This document shows positions 27,801 through 36,428 of a DNA stretch of 38,818 nucleotides, piece by piece. Position 1 is the first letter of the stretch. Every line of letters begins with the position of its first letter. Source of the DNA: Triparma columacea (lineage: Eukaryota > Sar > Bolidophyceae > Parmales > Triparmaceae); the NCBI GenBank assembly GCA_030267965.1, contig BRYA01000115.1, forward strand, positions 1 to 38,818. The letters run 5' to 3'. A model generated the notes under the pieces. The model saw only the letters and a list, made by a program, of their open reading frames with translations, was not told the origin of the DNA and searched no databases. The position numbers and the translations under genes were made by a program.

Positions 27801-29483
27801 CTTGCCCTACCGGTACCACCTCTGGCTCCGGAGAGTACGTACAGGGCGGAAACCCTTGCAATATGAAATATCTATCCTGCCTCGACAATGGTAGCTTCAA
27901 TACGGCACTTGATCTCTGGTTTTCTAATCCTAACCTTGCGGAAAGCACATACGGCAACATCAAGGACTGGTAAGTAGTTGGAAGAACAAGCGAGTACAGA
28001 GGATGCAGAGGAGGCTATGTGGTGGGCAGGTGGACAAAGTAGGACAGGAAAATGAAGCATCACGGGAGGATGAACACGCGAGCCCAAGTAAAAACTAACC
28101 CTTATATTCTCCTCTCGGCAATCCGCCCCCTGCGGACCCAAATTAAATCGTTGGCTGGGCAGGTGCACGAAGGATGTCACTGACATGTCGAGTGCATTCG
28201 AATCCAGGGGTTGGGGATTCAACGAGGACATCAGCGGATGGGACGTCTCGAGTGTCACTGACATGTCTAATATGTTCTAGTGAGTATTGAGAGATGCTTT
28301 GGAGATGAGGTCAATGTGGTTTGCGTGCTATCTTTGCTGTATTCTATTTTATGCAATATACTCGCTTCTCATTCTAACATTCACACACGCACACGCAAAT
28401 CTAATCTCGCACATCTCCACTCGGCCTTGAATGAAACGCAGTATCGCACCTTCCTTCAACCAGGATATTGGGAGTTGGGATGTCTCGAGTGTCACTAACA
28501 TGGAGGGTATGTTCCGGTGAGTATTGACAGATGCTTTGGAGTGGAGGTCTTTGTGGTTTGCGTGCTATCTTTGCTGCATTCTATTTTATGCAATATACTC
28601 GCTTCTCATTCTAACATTCACACACGCACACGCAAATCTCATCTCGCACATCACCACTCGGCATTGAATTAAACGCAGTTTCGCAGTTTCCTTCAACCAG
28701 GATATTGGGAGTTGGGATGTCTCGAGTGTCACTGACATGGGGTCTATGTTCAGGTGAGTATTGCGAGATGCTTTGGAGTGGAGGTCTTTGTGGTTTGCGT
28801 TTTATCTTTGCTGCATTCTATTTTAAGTAATACACTCGCTTCTCATTCTAACATTCAGACACGCACACGCAAATCTAATCTCACACAACTCCACTCGGCA
28901 TTAAATTCAACGCAGTGGCGATGCCGGTATTTATCCCCCAGAGGTCACTGCCTTCAACCAGGATATTGGGAGTTGGGATGTCTCGAGTGTCACTGACATG
29001 TCTAATATGTTCTAGTGAGTATTGAGAGATGCTTTGGAGATGAGGTCATCGTGTATTGCGTTTTATCTTTGCTGCATTCCATTTCAAGTAATACACTCGC
29101 TTCTCATTCTAACACTCATACACGCACACGCAAATCTCATCTCGCACATCTCCACTCGGCCTTGAATTAAACGCAGTTTTGCAGAATACTTCACCCAGGA
29201 CGTCACCGGCTGGAATGTTTGTTCCGTCACCAACTTTGATGGCATGTTTGCTATTTCTGGACAATCAGACACTGATCTCAGTAACCCAGAGGGATGTCCC
29301 ACTGAGGCTCCCACGAGCGCTCCCAAGGACGCTCCCACGAAGACCGAGCCATGCGACTGCCCCGAGGGGTACGTTTGCGTGGAGGAGGAGAGGAGGAGAG
29401 GAAGGAGGAGGTTGTTCGGCAACATGGGAGGAGGGAGTGAGGGGGGAGACAATCAGATCCCGGAATGGTGCGCACTACCATAA
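24870..29483 (+). CDS. Secreted BspA-like/DUF285 repeat protein (at least 17 exons)
   Basis: Exons: 24870-25057, 25251-25364, 25527-25601, (gap)-25753, 25916-25990, 26153-26263, 26424-26495, 26652-26723, 26875-26949, 27112-27270, 27433-27507, 27670-27969, 28163-28279, 28442-28516, 28679-28753, 28916-29014, 29177-29483. All introns are phase 2, so each exon is a whole number of codons; about 687 residues if the gap hides part of just one exon. Residues 1-20 are a signal peptide ([20 protein letters not shown]). Most exons encode one 24-25-residue Bsp[18 protein letters not shown], x, M, xx, MF. Two larger modules each begin with a segment ending YGHIKDW or YGNIKDW. The C-terminus has Cys-rich (CDCPEGYVC) and Arg/Gly-rich parts. 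Such proteins are usually extracellular or surface adhesins; the role here is unknown. Confidence 0.88.
25365..29176 (+). repeat. Tandem array of exon-intron units (about 237 bp each)
   Basis: The unit is one repeat-coding exon (usually 75 bp) plus one intron that is nearly the same in every copy. Ten of the thirteen fully visible unit introns are exactly 162 bp; the others are 160, 156 and 151. All run from GTGAGTATTG through TTTGGAG, GCATTCTATTTTA and CACACGCAAATC to CAACGCAG or AAACGCAG. A second intron type of exactly 193 bp occurs twice (25058-25250 and 27970-28162), after each KDW segment, marking a larger duplicated module. Introns diverge no more than the constant part of the exons. 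Confidence 0.93.
25680..25722. other. Assembly gap (43 N) inside the BspA array
   Basis: Unresolved bases interrupt intron 3 and exon 4 of the BspA-like gene. From the donor at 25602 to the resumed exon at 25723 there are 121 positions. A normal 162-bp intron plus the missing 44 bases of a 75-bp exon would need 206. The gap is therefore under-sized by at least about 85 bases, and could hide whole extra units. Confidence 0.95.
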
Positions 29484-29539
29484 TGGGCGGGGAAATGAAA
29501 AATAAGGCACTACCATAATGGGCGGGAATGAAAAATAAG
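29472..29539. repeat. Tandem duplication across the BspA stop codon
   Basis: A 35-bp segment (29472-29506) beginning GCACTACCATAATGGGCGGG is repeated at 29507-29539 with a two-base deletion. The first copy contains the last codons and the TAA of the BspA-like gene. The following 300 bases up to the transposon edge contain only G-rich and purine-rich sequence and no gene. Confidence 0.85.
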
Positions 29540-29830
29540 TATTGTCAGTCATAAGGCCAGTCAGCTTTTTGGGCAAGGGGGAGGCGGGTGGGTGAACGTT
29601 GCATAAGTTGTGAGGGAGGAGAGGAGATAGAGACGGGGAAGGGAGTGGGGAGAGAGGGGGGGGGGGGACATCGAGAGAGCCAAGAAAAAGGGGCTGTTCC
29701 TGAGAGGTGAAAGTTTTGCTTGTGGGGAGGCGGGGGGCAAAGGTTATGGGGTGGGTGGGGGGTTACAGGGGACAAGTTTCGGAGCATAGTGTCCAGGTTG
29801 AGAGGAATGATGATTATTATGCCGGAGCCT

Positions 29831-32599
29831 AATTGAAGGGACTTGAGCAAAAAATGGACTTGGGACATGAAAATCAGACCTCACACGGTTTTGGGTTTTT
29901 TGTGGATCCTGCTTCCCATTATCACGGGGCAGCCGGGAGTGAAAAAGAAATTAAAAAAAACGGTCGGGAAGGTATATTTTTTTAGATGCTCATAAAATGG
30001 GGGGGGCATGACCAGGGTGATTAAGCAATGAAGAATAACGCGCAGAGCGTGAATAATTACGGCTTTTCGCTAATAATGTACATAGTTATTATCCACTTAT
30101 GCCCCTGATACTCCAGGCCTCTCCTTCCTAGGTTTAGGCCGCTGCTCAGGATACTGGGTATAGAGGTCCTCCGCGTCCTTGAACCTAGTAGTGTCGATGA
30201 GGTATTTGGTCCTGTCCCTGGCCTCCTTGGGGAAGTACTTGAAGATATCCCACAGATCCTTGAGCTTCTCATAGCCGACCGGGCTCCCAGTGTCAAGAAG
30301 TTCCAGGATGACGTCTTTGACGTAAGTAAGTGATCGCTTTTGAGACGTCCATGTCTCGGGGCAGAGCTTCACCAACACGCCCTTTGGGTTATTCTGATCT
30401 ACGAGCTGGTCGTCCAGGATACAATCGGTCGTCTCGACGTACCCTACGAAGCCATTCTCATCCCCCTCGTACTTCCCATTGAAATACTTCCAGTGGTGGG
30501 TCTTACTAATCCCCCAGTTCTCGTCGGCAAAGCCGGCTGCGGGATCCTTCTTCCCCTTGACCGTAACAGCGTACGACTTCCTATGCTCTAGCTCCTTCGC
30601 AATGTTGATGAAATCCTTGCTCCCCAACCTGATAACCGAGAGCTTTTCTGGGTCGACTTTTCGCGCTAATCCCTCCCATGAATTGTAGTCAAAATTAAGA
30701 GGAGCCGCGCTTTGGTCTTCGTCTACTTCCCAAGCACCGTAGATGTGTTGCCCAGGCTGCCTGAGGAGCCTATTTGCTGCCTGTTGTACAAGCCCTCCGA
30801 CGGTATCACACATCATATATGTATGACCAACTGGTCCTCTCAACACGTCGATGTGGTCAAAGGAGTACCACGGCGACTTCGGATCGACGTACTCATGAAA
30901 GGCCTTGAAATTCACGTAATTCCAGACTTGCCCTGCTGTGCCATCAGAGAAAATTGACACCTTTCTCACCTTTTCAGTACCAGAATTCCGAGCTTTCATT
31001 GTTGTCATGATATGGTAGCGGATAATGGACCCTATTGCATCCGCTCCCTTATTCGATATCGTCTCATCCCACATGTAGTAGTAGTTTTTCCCAGTTAAGG
31101 AGTCACAAATGATGTAGCAGTATAAGCCATAGATTCTTTTGTAGAAGGATGGTCCAACTCGCGTATAGGGACACCGGGGATTGGCAGCTGCGTCGATTTG
31201 GAGCACGGTCGCCTTCCCCTCACTCTGCTTCGACTCGGCAATCAGTCTTTTCCTCAGTTGGTATGTGGCATGGGCGGTATCTTGGTGCTGTTTGAGTTCT
31301 TCTCGGAGCTCTTCAAGTCTCCCCTCGATCTCATCGCGAAACACCTCCGGTGGTACGTCGTCGTAGCCTTCGTTGCGGCTCCCATGCCTTCTAATTCTCG
31401 TTCCAACCCTCTCTGCGGGTCTCTCTCGCGCATTTCGTGCATCTGCGCTGCGTTGCCGGATCTCTAGGTACAGCCTATCGCACTTGCCGCAGCAGTCGGA
31501 CCGGGGCTTCTCGAAACTAAAGTTATACTCGTTGAGGACTCTGCAAAACGCTTGGTAATTTACCTTAGGGGGTACAAAACCGTGCGGCTTCAACTCGTTG
31601 TCCTTCGTGTATCCTGGAATGTACATAGTTGTAGTCCCAGCACCTCCCATAGAGTCCAAAGACTCTGGCTCATGCTTGAAGAAGTACCTAAGATAGCAAT
31701 CAACAATTGAATAAGAACCATCGATGATGAACTGTTTCTCGTTGTTGGCCTCCGTACTCTGATAATGCGAGGAGGCGAACCCCAGCTCCTCCACAGATTT
31801 CACAACAAGGTCCCTGAGCTCCTGACTTAGCCTGTTGTGCCCCCCAGACCCGGGCCCAGTGGAGTTGCCCCCCCCCAATGTCGTCTCCTCCTTTATCTCC
31901 TTGGCAAGGTTTGTGAGCGTCGATTTCGACTTGATGCCCAATGTACTCCGGAAGGTCTGTTCGCAAACGACCGGGTTCTGGTGAACCCCGTGCAAGATTG
32001 ACGTTGGGAGATGGTATATTCTGCCTTTTGTTCTCGGCTTTATAGCCTCCTCCTCGATTGCATCCTCATAATGTGGACACCCTTTGCCAAAATTGTGCCC
32101 TTCGACGGCGCAGCGCATACAATATAGATTATCCTCGTCCATGCCGTCATCTTTTTGGTACTTCTTCATCACACTTCGATATAAGAGCCTCTCTGGGGTC
32201 TCCCCGGGGAGAATGATGAGAGCTTTCCAAGCATTTTTGCGACGAACAAGTGCCGTAAGGCCGTCTTTCGTTTTGTGTTTCTCTTTAATATCTTCGCATA
32301 GAGCATTGAGATAGGGAATATTGTTAAAAACGGTCTCACAGCTGGAATTAAGCCCACAGTTGCACCCTCTGATCGTCGGTGGGACAAACTGTTCATTCCA
32401 TTTCTTGGACACCCTGTCTTGTTCCATCCTCTTTCGCTTCTTTTGCAGAGTCGCTTCTCCGGTCAAGCTTGCAGTCAAGGCCTCGCTTTGGCTGTCGGCG
32501 GTCTCAGGAGAGGGCATTGGGTTTTTGCTGTTTTTCTAGGAAACCGGTCTCAGTTCGAAAGAAGCCCCAAGTCCATTTTTTGATCAAGTCCCTTCAATT
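29831..32599 (-). mobile_element. DNA transposon with 34-bp terminal inverted repeats
   Basis: Positions 29831-29864 (starting AATTGAAGGGACTTGA) and 32566-32599 are inverted copies of each other over 34 bp with one mismatch. Between them lies a single intact minus-strand ORF of 806 codons. The span is 2,769 bp, a usual size for a cut-and-paste element. A clear target-site duplication next to the repeats was not found, so the true ends may lie a few bases away. The intact ORF and near-identical ends suggest recent activity. Confidence 0.75.
30097..32517 (-). CDS. Transposase-like protein (DUF7869-like)
   Basis: Intronless ORF of 806 codons from a true ATG, in contrast to the intron-rich host genes. 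The N-terminal third has Cys clusters (CNCGLNSSC, then CMRCAVEGHNFGKGCPHYED) that look like zinc-binding DNA-recognition modules. A CCGKC cluster (about residue 350) is followed by a long helix and then LQIDAAANPRCPYTRVG, FYKRIYGLYCYIICDSLTGK, YYYMWDETISNKGADAIGS, and VSIFSDGTAGQVWN. The order Asp, then YKR, then WDE, then SDxxxGQ is the pattern I know from a widespread eukaryotic transposon-derived family (DUF7869-type), probably with an RNase H-like core whose acidic residues would be the catalytic ones. It lies within 34-bp inverted repeats. The family name is from memory; the transposon context is seen directly. Confidence 0.72.
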   Translation of the reverse strand: MPSPETADSQSEALTASLTGEATLQKKRKRMEQDRVSKKWNEQFVPPTIRGCNCGLNSSCETVFNNIPYLNALCEDIKEKHKTKDGLTALVRRKNAWKALIILPGETPERLLYRSVMKKYQKDDGMDEDNLYCMRCAVEGHNFGKGCPHYEDAIEEEAIKPRTKGRIYHLPTSILHGVHQNPVVCEQTFRSTLGIKSKSTLTNLAKEIKEETTLGGGNSTGPGSGGHNRLSQELRDLVVKSVEELGFASSHYQSTEANNEKQFIIDGSYSIVDCYLRYFFKHEPESLDSMGGAGTTTMYIPGYTKDNELKPHGFVPPKVNYQAFCRVLNEYNFSFEKPRSDCCGKCDRLYLEIRQRSADARNARERPAERVGTRIRRHGSRNEGYDDVPPEVFRDEIEGRLEELREELKQHQDTAHATYQLRKRLIAESKQSEGKATVLQIDAAANPRCPYTRVGPSFYKRIYGLYCYIICDSLTGKNYYYMWDETISNKGADAIGSIIRYHIMTTMKARNSGTEKVRKVSIFSDGTAGQVWNYVNFKAFHEYVDPKSPWYSFDHIDVLRGPVGHTYMMCDTVGGLVQQAANRLLRQPGQHIYGAWEVDEDQSAAPLNFDYNSWEGLARKVDPEKLSVIRLGSKDFINIAKELEHRKSYAVTVKGKKDPAAGFADENWGISKTHHWKYFNGKYEGDENGFVGYVETTDCILDDQLVDQNNPKGVLVKLCPETWTSQKRSLTYVKDVILELLDTGSPVGYEKLKDLWDIFKYFPKEARDRTKYLIDTTRFKDAEDLYTQYPEQRPKPRKERPGVSGA

Positions 32600-32707
32600 C
32601 AGTGACCCTTTGGTAAGGGTTTGGAGGGGAAAAACACACACATTTAGGAAGGAACAAACAAGCCAATTAAATTCTATTACCCTTGACAACCGTCCATGCT
32701 TGCTTCG

Positions 32708-33409
32708 TCACTTTGCTACTGATAGAAGTATCAAACAGGAGAGCATCAGAGTGGCAAATATCTTCGCTACAAGGCTCTTCAACAGGTTCCCGAAGTAACT
32801 CCACCGACCCTTCGTTGTCTTTGCACCTGTATGTAAGTTCCAATACTTAGAGTGAAAGACACCCAAGCCCCCAAAAACTTCCATGAAGACGCAGTAGAAG
32901 TCCAGTATGACTTCCGGGCCTACTTGAAATAGGACGACCGAAAATATTTGCGATCTATCCACAGCTTGACTTGCCTCGAGTTCTAATGCGCCCGTAGGTA
33001 CAGCGAAAATCAGGATTGCCACAGCTGCAGCAGAAGCCAAATATTTCACAACCATATCATTATTTCCATCCTGTGCGCGTAGCATTCCCCTCTTCCTGTA
33101 AGCAACCTTTTCCTCTTCTGTCCATTTCCCTCCCTTTCGCAAACCATCCTTTAGGTAGTTGTTGAAAAAGAAGACCCTAACGCCCATCTCTAAAATGCAT
33201 CCGAACAGCGACATGAACTGCGCAATCTGCTGGGAAGGGATAGATAGCTGGAGGACCCTACAGAGCAACGCTGTAGCGAACTCATATGCGAACAGGATGA
33301 AATCGGCAACCCAAACAGAGAGCCCATCGTCTACGAACTCGATAAGTTTGATTTCACCCTTGTTGCCCGTGACTTTCGAATTGCTACAAGCACACCTGCG
33401 AGTCAGCAC
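32708..33409 (-). pseudogene. Membrane protein, 3' part only
   Basis: Open frame of about 233 codons with no ATG at its beginning. It starts just after a splice-acceptor-like ACTCGCAG (ending at about 33394), so it is probably the last exon of a larger gene. It encodes hydrophobic helices (VWVADFILFAYEFATALLC, YLASAAAVAILIFAV, IFATLMLSCLILLSV) separated by charged loops, and a conserved-looking stretch DFYCVFMEVFGGLGVFHSKY. No family is recognised. Upstream, where earlier exons should be, lie a (CATA)n run and the terminal repeat of another transposon, which may have separated or removed them. It may be a broken gene or an unrecognised multi-exon one. Confidence 0.5.
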
Positions 33410-33505
33410 AAGCGATAACTCAGGCGACGGAGATGCACGCTATCTAGAGTTGTATCTAGGATTTGGTGTTGGTACATACATACATACATACATACAGTAC
33501 ATGTA

Positions 33506-35615
33506 TACAGTAATTATCAGGTAATAACAGATTGGGGGTGACTTGGGTGTGTTGAACGATCTGGTAATATTGGCAAATTTTGTGTTGAAAAATAACAGAT
33601 CCTCAGCTTTTCCGTTAGGGTTTACAGTAATGCAGGATCCCCCCCAAATTTGCTTGAGTCCATGAAAAACCCTCCACTTTATGCTCTTGCCATCCGGGGT
33701 GGAAGAGTCATCTAGGTCACTTATCTTGAGGTGGTCGTTCCTCCACTCCTCCCCAACGACTTCCCTCTGGTTTTGTCTTTAAGGTCGAAGGAGCTTGTTA
33801 AAATTGGGCTGGGAGAGGGGCCAACGGGGGAGTGGGGATGAGGATGGGGGATGGAATTAACTTATATACGTCGATTGTTCAACCCCGACCCCAACCACCC
33901 CTTCTCTATCCCCATCTCCCCCATCATCTCGCTCTTTACGTAAATTCGACGTCAGGAAGGTTGTGAATATTGGTTATTGAGTGTTTTTTGGGATGCGTAA
34001 ATTGGGGCTTTGAGGGATCCCGTGTCTCCTTCGTACTTTCCTCTAAACAATCGTATGGGACGTTGTCATGTTTCCCCTTTCCTCCCGACTGCTTGCCTTT
34101 TTGTCAAGTCTCGATACTTAGAAGGGAAATAAATGAGCTTTTAAGGAAAGCAGCGGGAGAGAGACCATGCAAATCTTACAAAACAATAGATACAGGCTTC
34201 AGGACGCAGATGAGGGTCAGGGTTACATTGATAACTCCGACATCCAATAGAGTGGGGATCTCTAGTACTCCCACATTCTACATTTTCAAACAAAAGTTGT
34301 CGGGGCAGCAAAGATGGGGGAGGAGAATATGAGAGCAATGGAGGTCCGATCGCGAATAAAATTAGCTGACAGTGTCTTTTACACTCGTTAGTAGGCGTAT
34401 AGAAGGGGGGATCGTGAGAGAATAGAAAGGAGAATCATAACTCAACAAAATGGCCAAAAGGATGAGAAATGGGGGACAAATCAGGCCCAACCCACGGCAC
34501 ACTGAGTTGCTGGAGCATTGGATATCAACATTAGGCGACGAAGACAAAAACTCCACGAGGTGGGAAGATATGTTTTAGAAGGCTATTTTTATACATGATG
34601 ACGACGATTAATAAAGTTAGACCGGACGCACGATCCCGGCCTCTTTTGGATGATCTCGTGAATCACCCTCACCGAGAGATCCCACTTTATCTGCTCTTGT
34701 GCCATCCGGGTGGATGATTGATTATGGGCGCTTATCACCACGTTCTCGTTCTCTAGCAAACGCCCAACGTCTCGTGCCTCATTTTTTACGGCACGTCGAT
34801 AAACGTTGTGAAAATTGGGTTGCGAGGGGGGCTGCGGGTCAATGATTGGCTTGTTGGGTGATACCACATCTCCTCAACATTTCCTTCTGACATGTTTTGC
34901 ATGATGGTGTCATATTCCCCGTTACACCCCGCTTCCTAACCTTGCAGATAAGTACCGATCCGCAAAGGGGGGTAAATGGGCATGGTTGGAAGGCCTGTTC
35001 CCTCCAAGTGTGGTGTTATCATATTTGTGTTGGTTGAGGTATTTTGAGGACGTACGTGACGAATTTTTTGGGTATCATAACTCCTAATACCCGTAGAAGC
35101 ATTATGTTTATTCCTTCAGCAACCCTAAATATCAAACAGACTCATCGAGACAAGGGAGCGTAGCCTGGAGATGTTGCAACCAAGGAGCTCTGGTCGTATT
35201 AACAACGCCTTATCTGTGTCATTTATACTTTTCAAGGTGGCGTGTGGAAAGCGATATTGCGAGGTAGTAGAGAGGAGAGCCCTATGTCAAGAATGGTCCC
35301 AAAAAATTTGGAGCAAGGGAAGAAATCCAGTACTCCAGTACCTGAGCTATTAAATACTCATCATAAAGTACTACGTAATTTTTAATTTCCATTTCGGATA
35401 GTCCAAGAGCGCGAAATTGAAATATCTTCAGGTCTCCCAAAAGAGTCAGACAAGGGTCAAGGGTCAAGGGCTGGGTCCAAAGGGATCTTGATGTGACATT
35501 TACCATGTGAAATAACAGATCGGGATTTTTGGCTTGTTAACTATCTGTTAATATCTGGCCATTTAGGGTGTTAACAATAACAGATCCGATCTGTTATTAC
35601 CTGATAATTACTGTA
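33506..35615. mobile_element. Non-autonomous 2.1-kb element with perfect 27-bp terminal inverted repeats
   Basis: A 27-bp sequence starting TACAGTAATTATCAGGTAAT at 33506-33532 is perfectly inverted at 35589-35615. The motif AATAACAGATC recurs inside each end (near 33590 and 35512, and again at 35576), as expected for subterminal transposase-binding repeats. The 2 kb between has no intact ORF. It does contain two similar, decayed minus-strand coding-like stretches (about 33650-33820 and 34670-34860), both with a CACTTTAT...TGCCATCCGG...AAAATTGGG frame. One encodes SAHNQSSTRMAQEQIKWDL. They may be relics of an older gene captured by the element. Confidence 0.68.
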
Positions 35616-35843
35616 CGGTTCATACATACATGACATAGCGGTCATGCAGATTGAAAAGGATACTACAGCAATTGCTGTAACCGTGATAGATGGGGGGGGG
35701 GGTAGGAGAAGGGAGGAGAAAAAGAAGAGGAAAACATTAGGTTTGTGGGGAGGCGCGTTGCGGTAATCCAAAAATGAAGATAATTCCCATACTACAAATA
35801 TACTACAAATTGTAACAAAACATTCCTCTCCCCCCTTCCCTCA

Positions 35844-36396
35844 CTACCACTTAACAAACTCGCCGAAGGGATCCTTGTCGTCCTTCTTCTGCTGCTGCTG
35901 AAGACTCCCACTGTTGCTGTTACTAAACCCCCCTCCAATGCCCATAGACGATATAGCCAGGTTTGGTTGTATCGCCGACCCAATCTGCATCTGTCCATTT
36001 TGTCCCATTTGTCCTTGCACCTGTCCCGTATTTCCCTGCATTGGACCCCTCTGCCCATGCACCTGGAACTGTTGCTGCTGCTGCATCTGCATCTGCGCCG
36101 GCCCTCCAACCTGGCCAAAGTTTCCAAAGCTACCGGGGGCAGCGTTCGAGGCGCCCGTGGCGCTCGAGGTACCAAGGGAACTCACGACGCTCAAACTTCC
36201 AACGCTGCTCTCCTCAGCACCAAATGGAGCACCTCCTCCGTTGTTCGAATTGAAGTTAGAGAAGGTTGTGCCGCTACTTGTGGAAACAGGGGCAAAGTTT
36301 GGTAGATTCGGTTTGGTTGGCCCAATACTCCAACTATCGACGGCAGATGCGAAGGGATCGTCTCCAAACCCCCCTTCGTCGAAAGGATCTTGCTGC

Positions 36397-36428
<32 letters not shown>

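Noticed and set aside
25365..29176. CRISPR-like array or satellite DNA
   Set aside because: The regular repeats are exons and introns: the constant part has GT-AG ends and consistent phase-2 junctions, and the spaced parts encode BspA repeats in frame. The host is eukaryotic.
33970..34332. 120-codon plus-strand ORF inside the 2.1-kb element
   Set aside because: No ATG-initiated recognisable protein and no codon bias; it is treated as chance in decayed transposon sequence.
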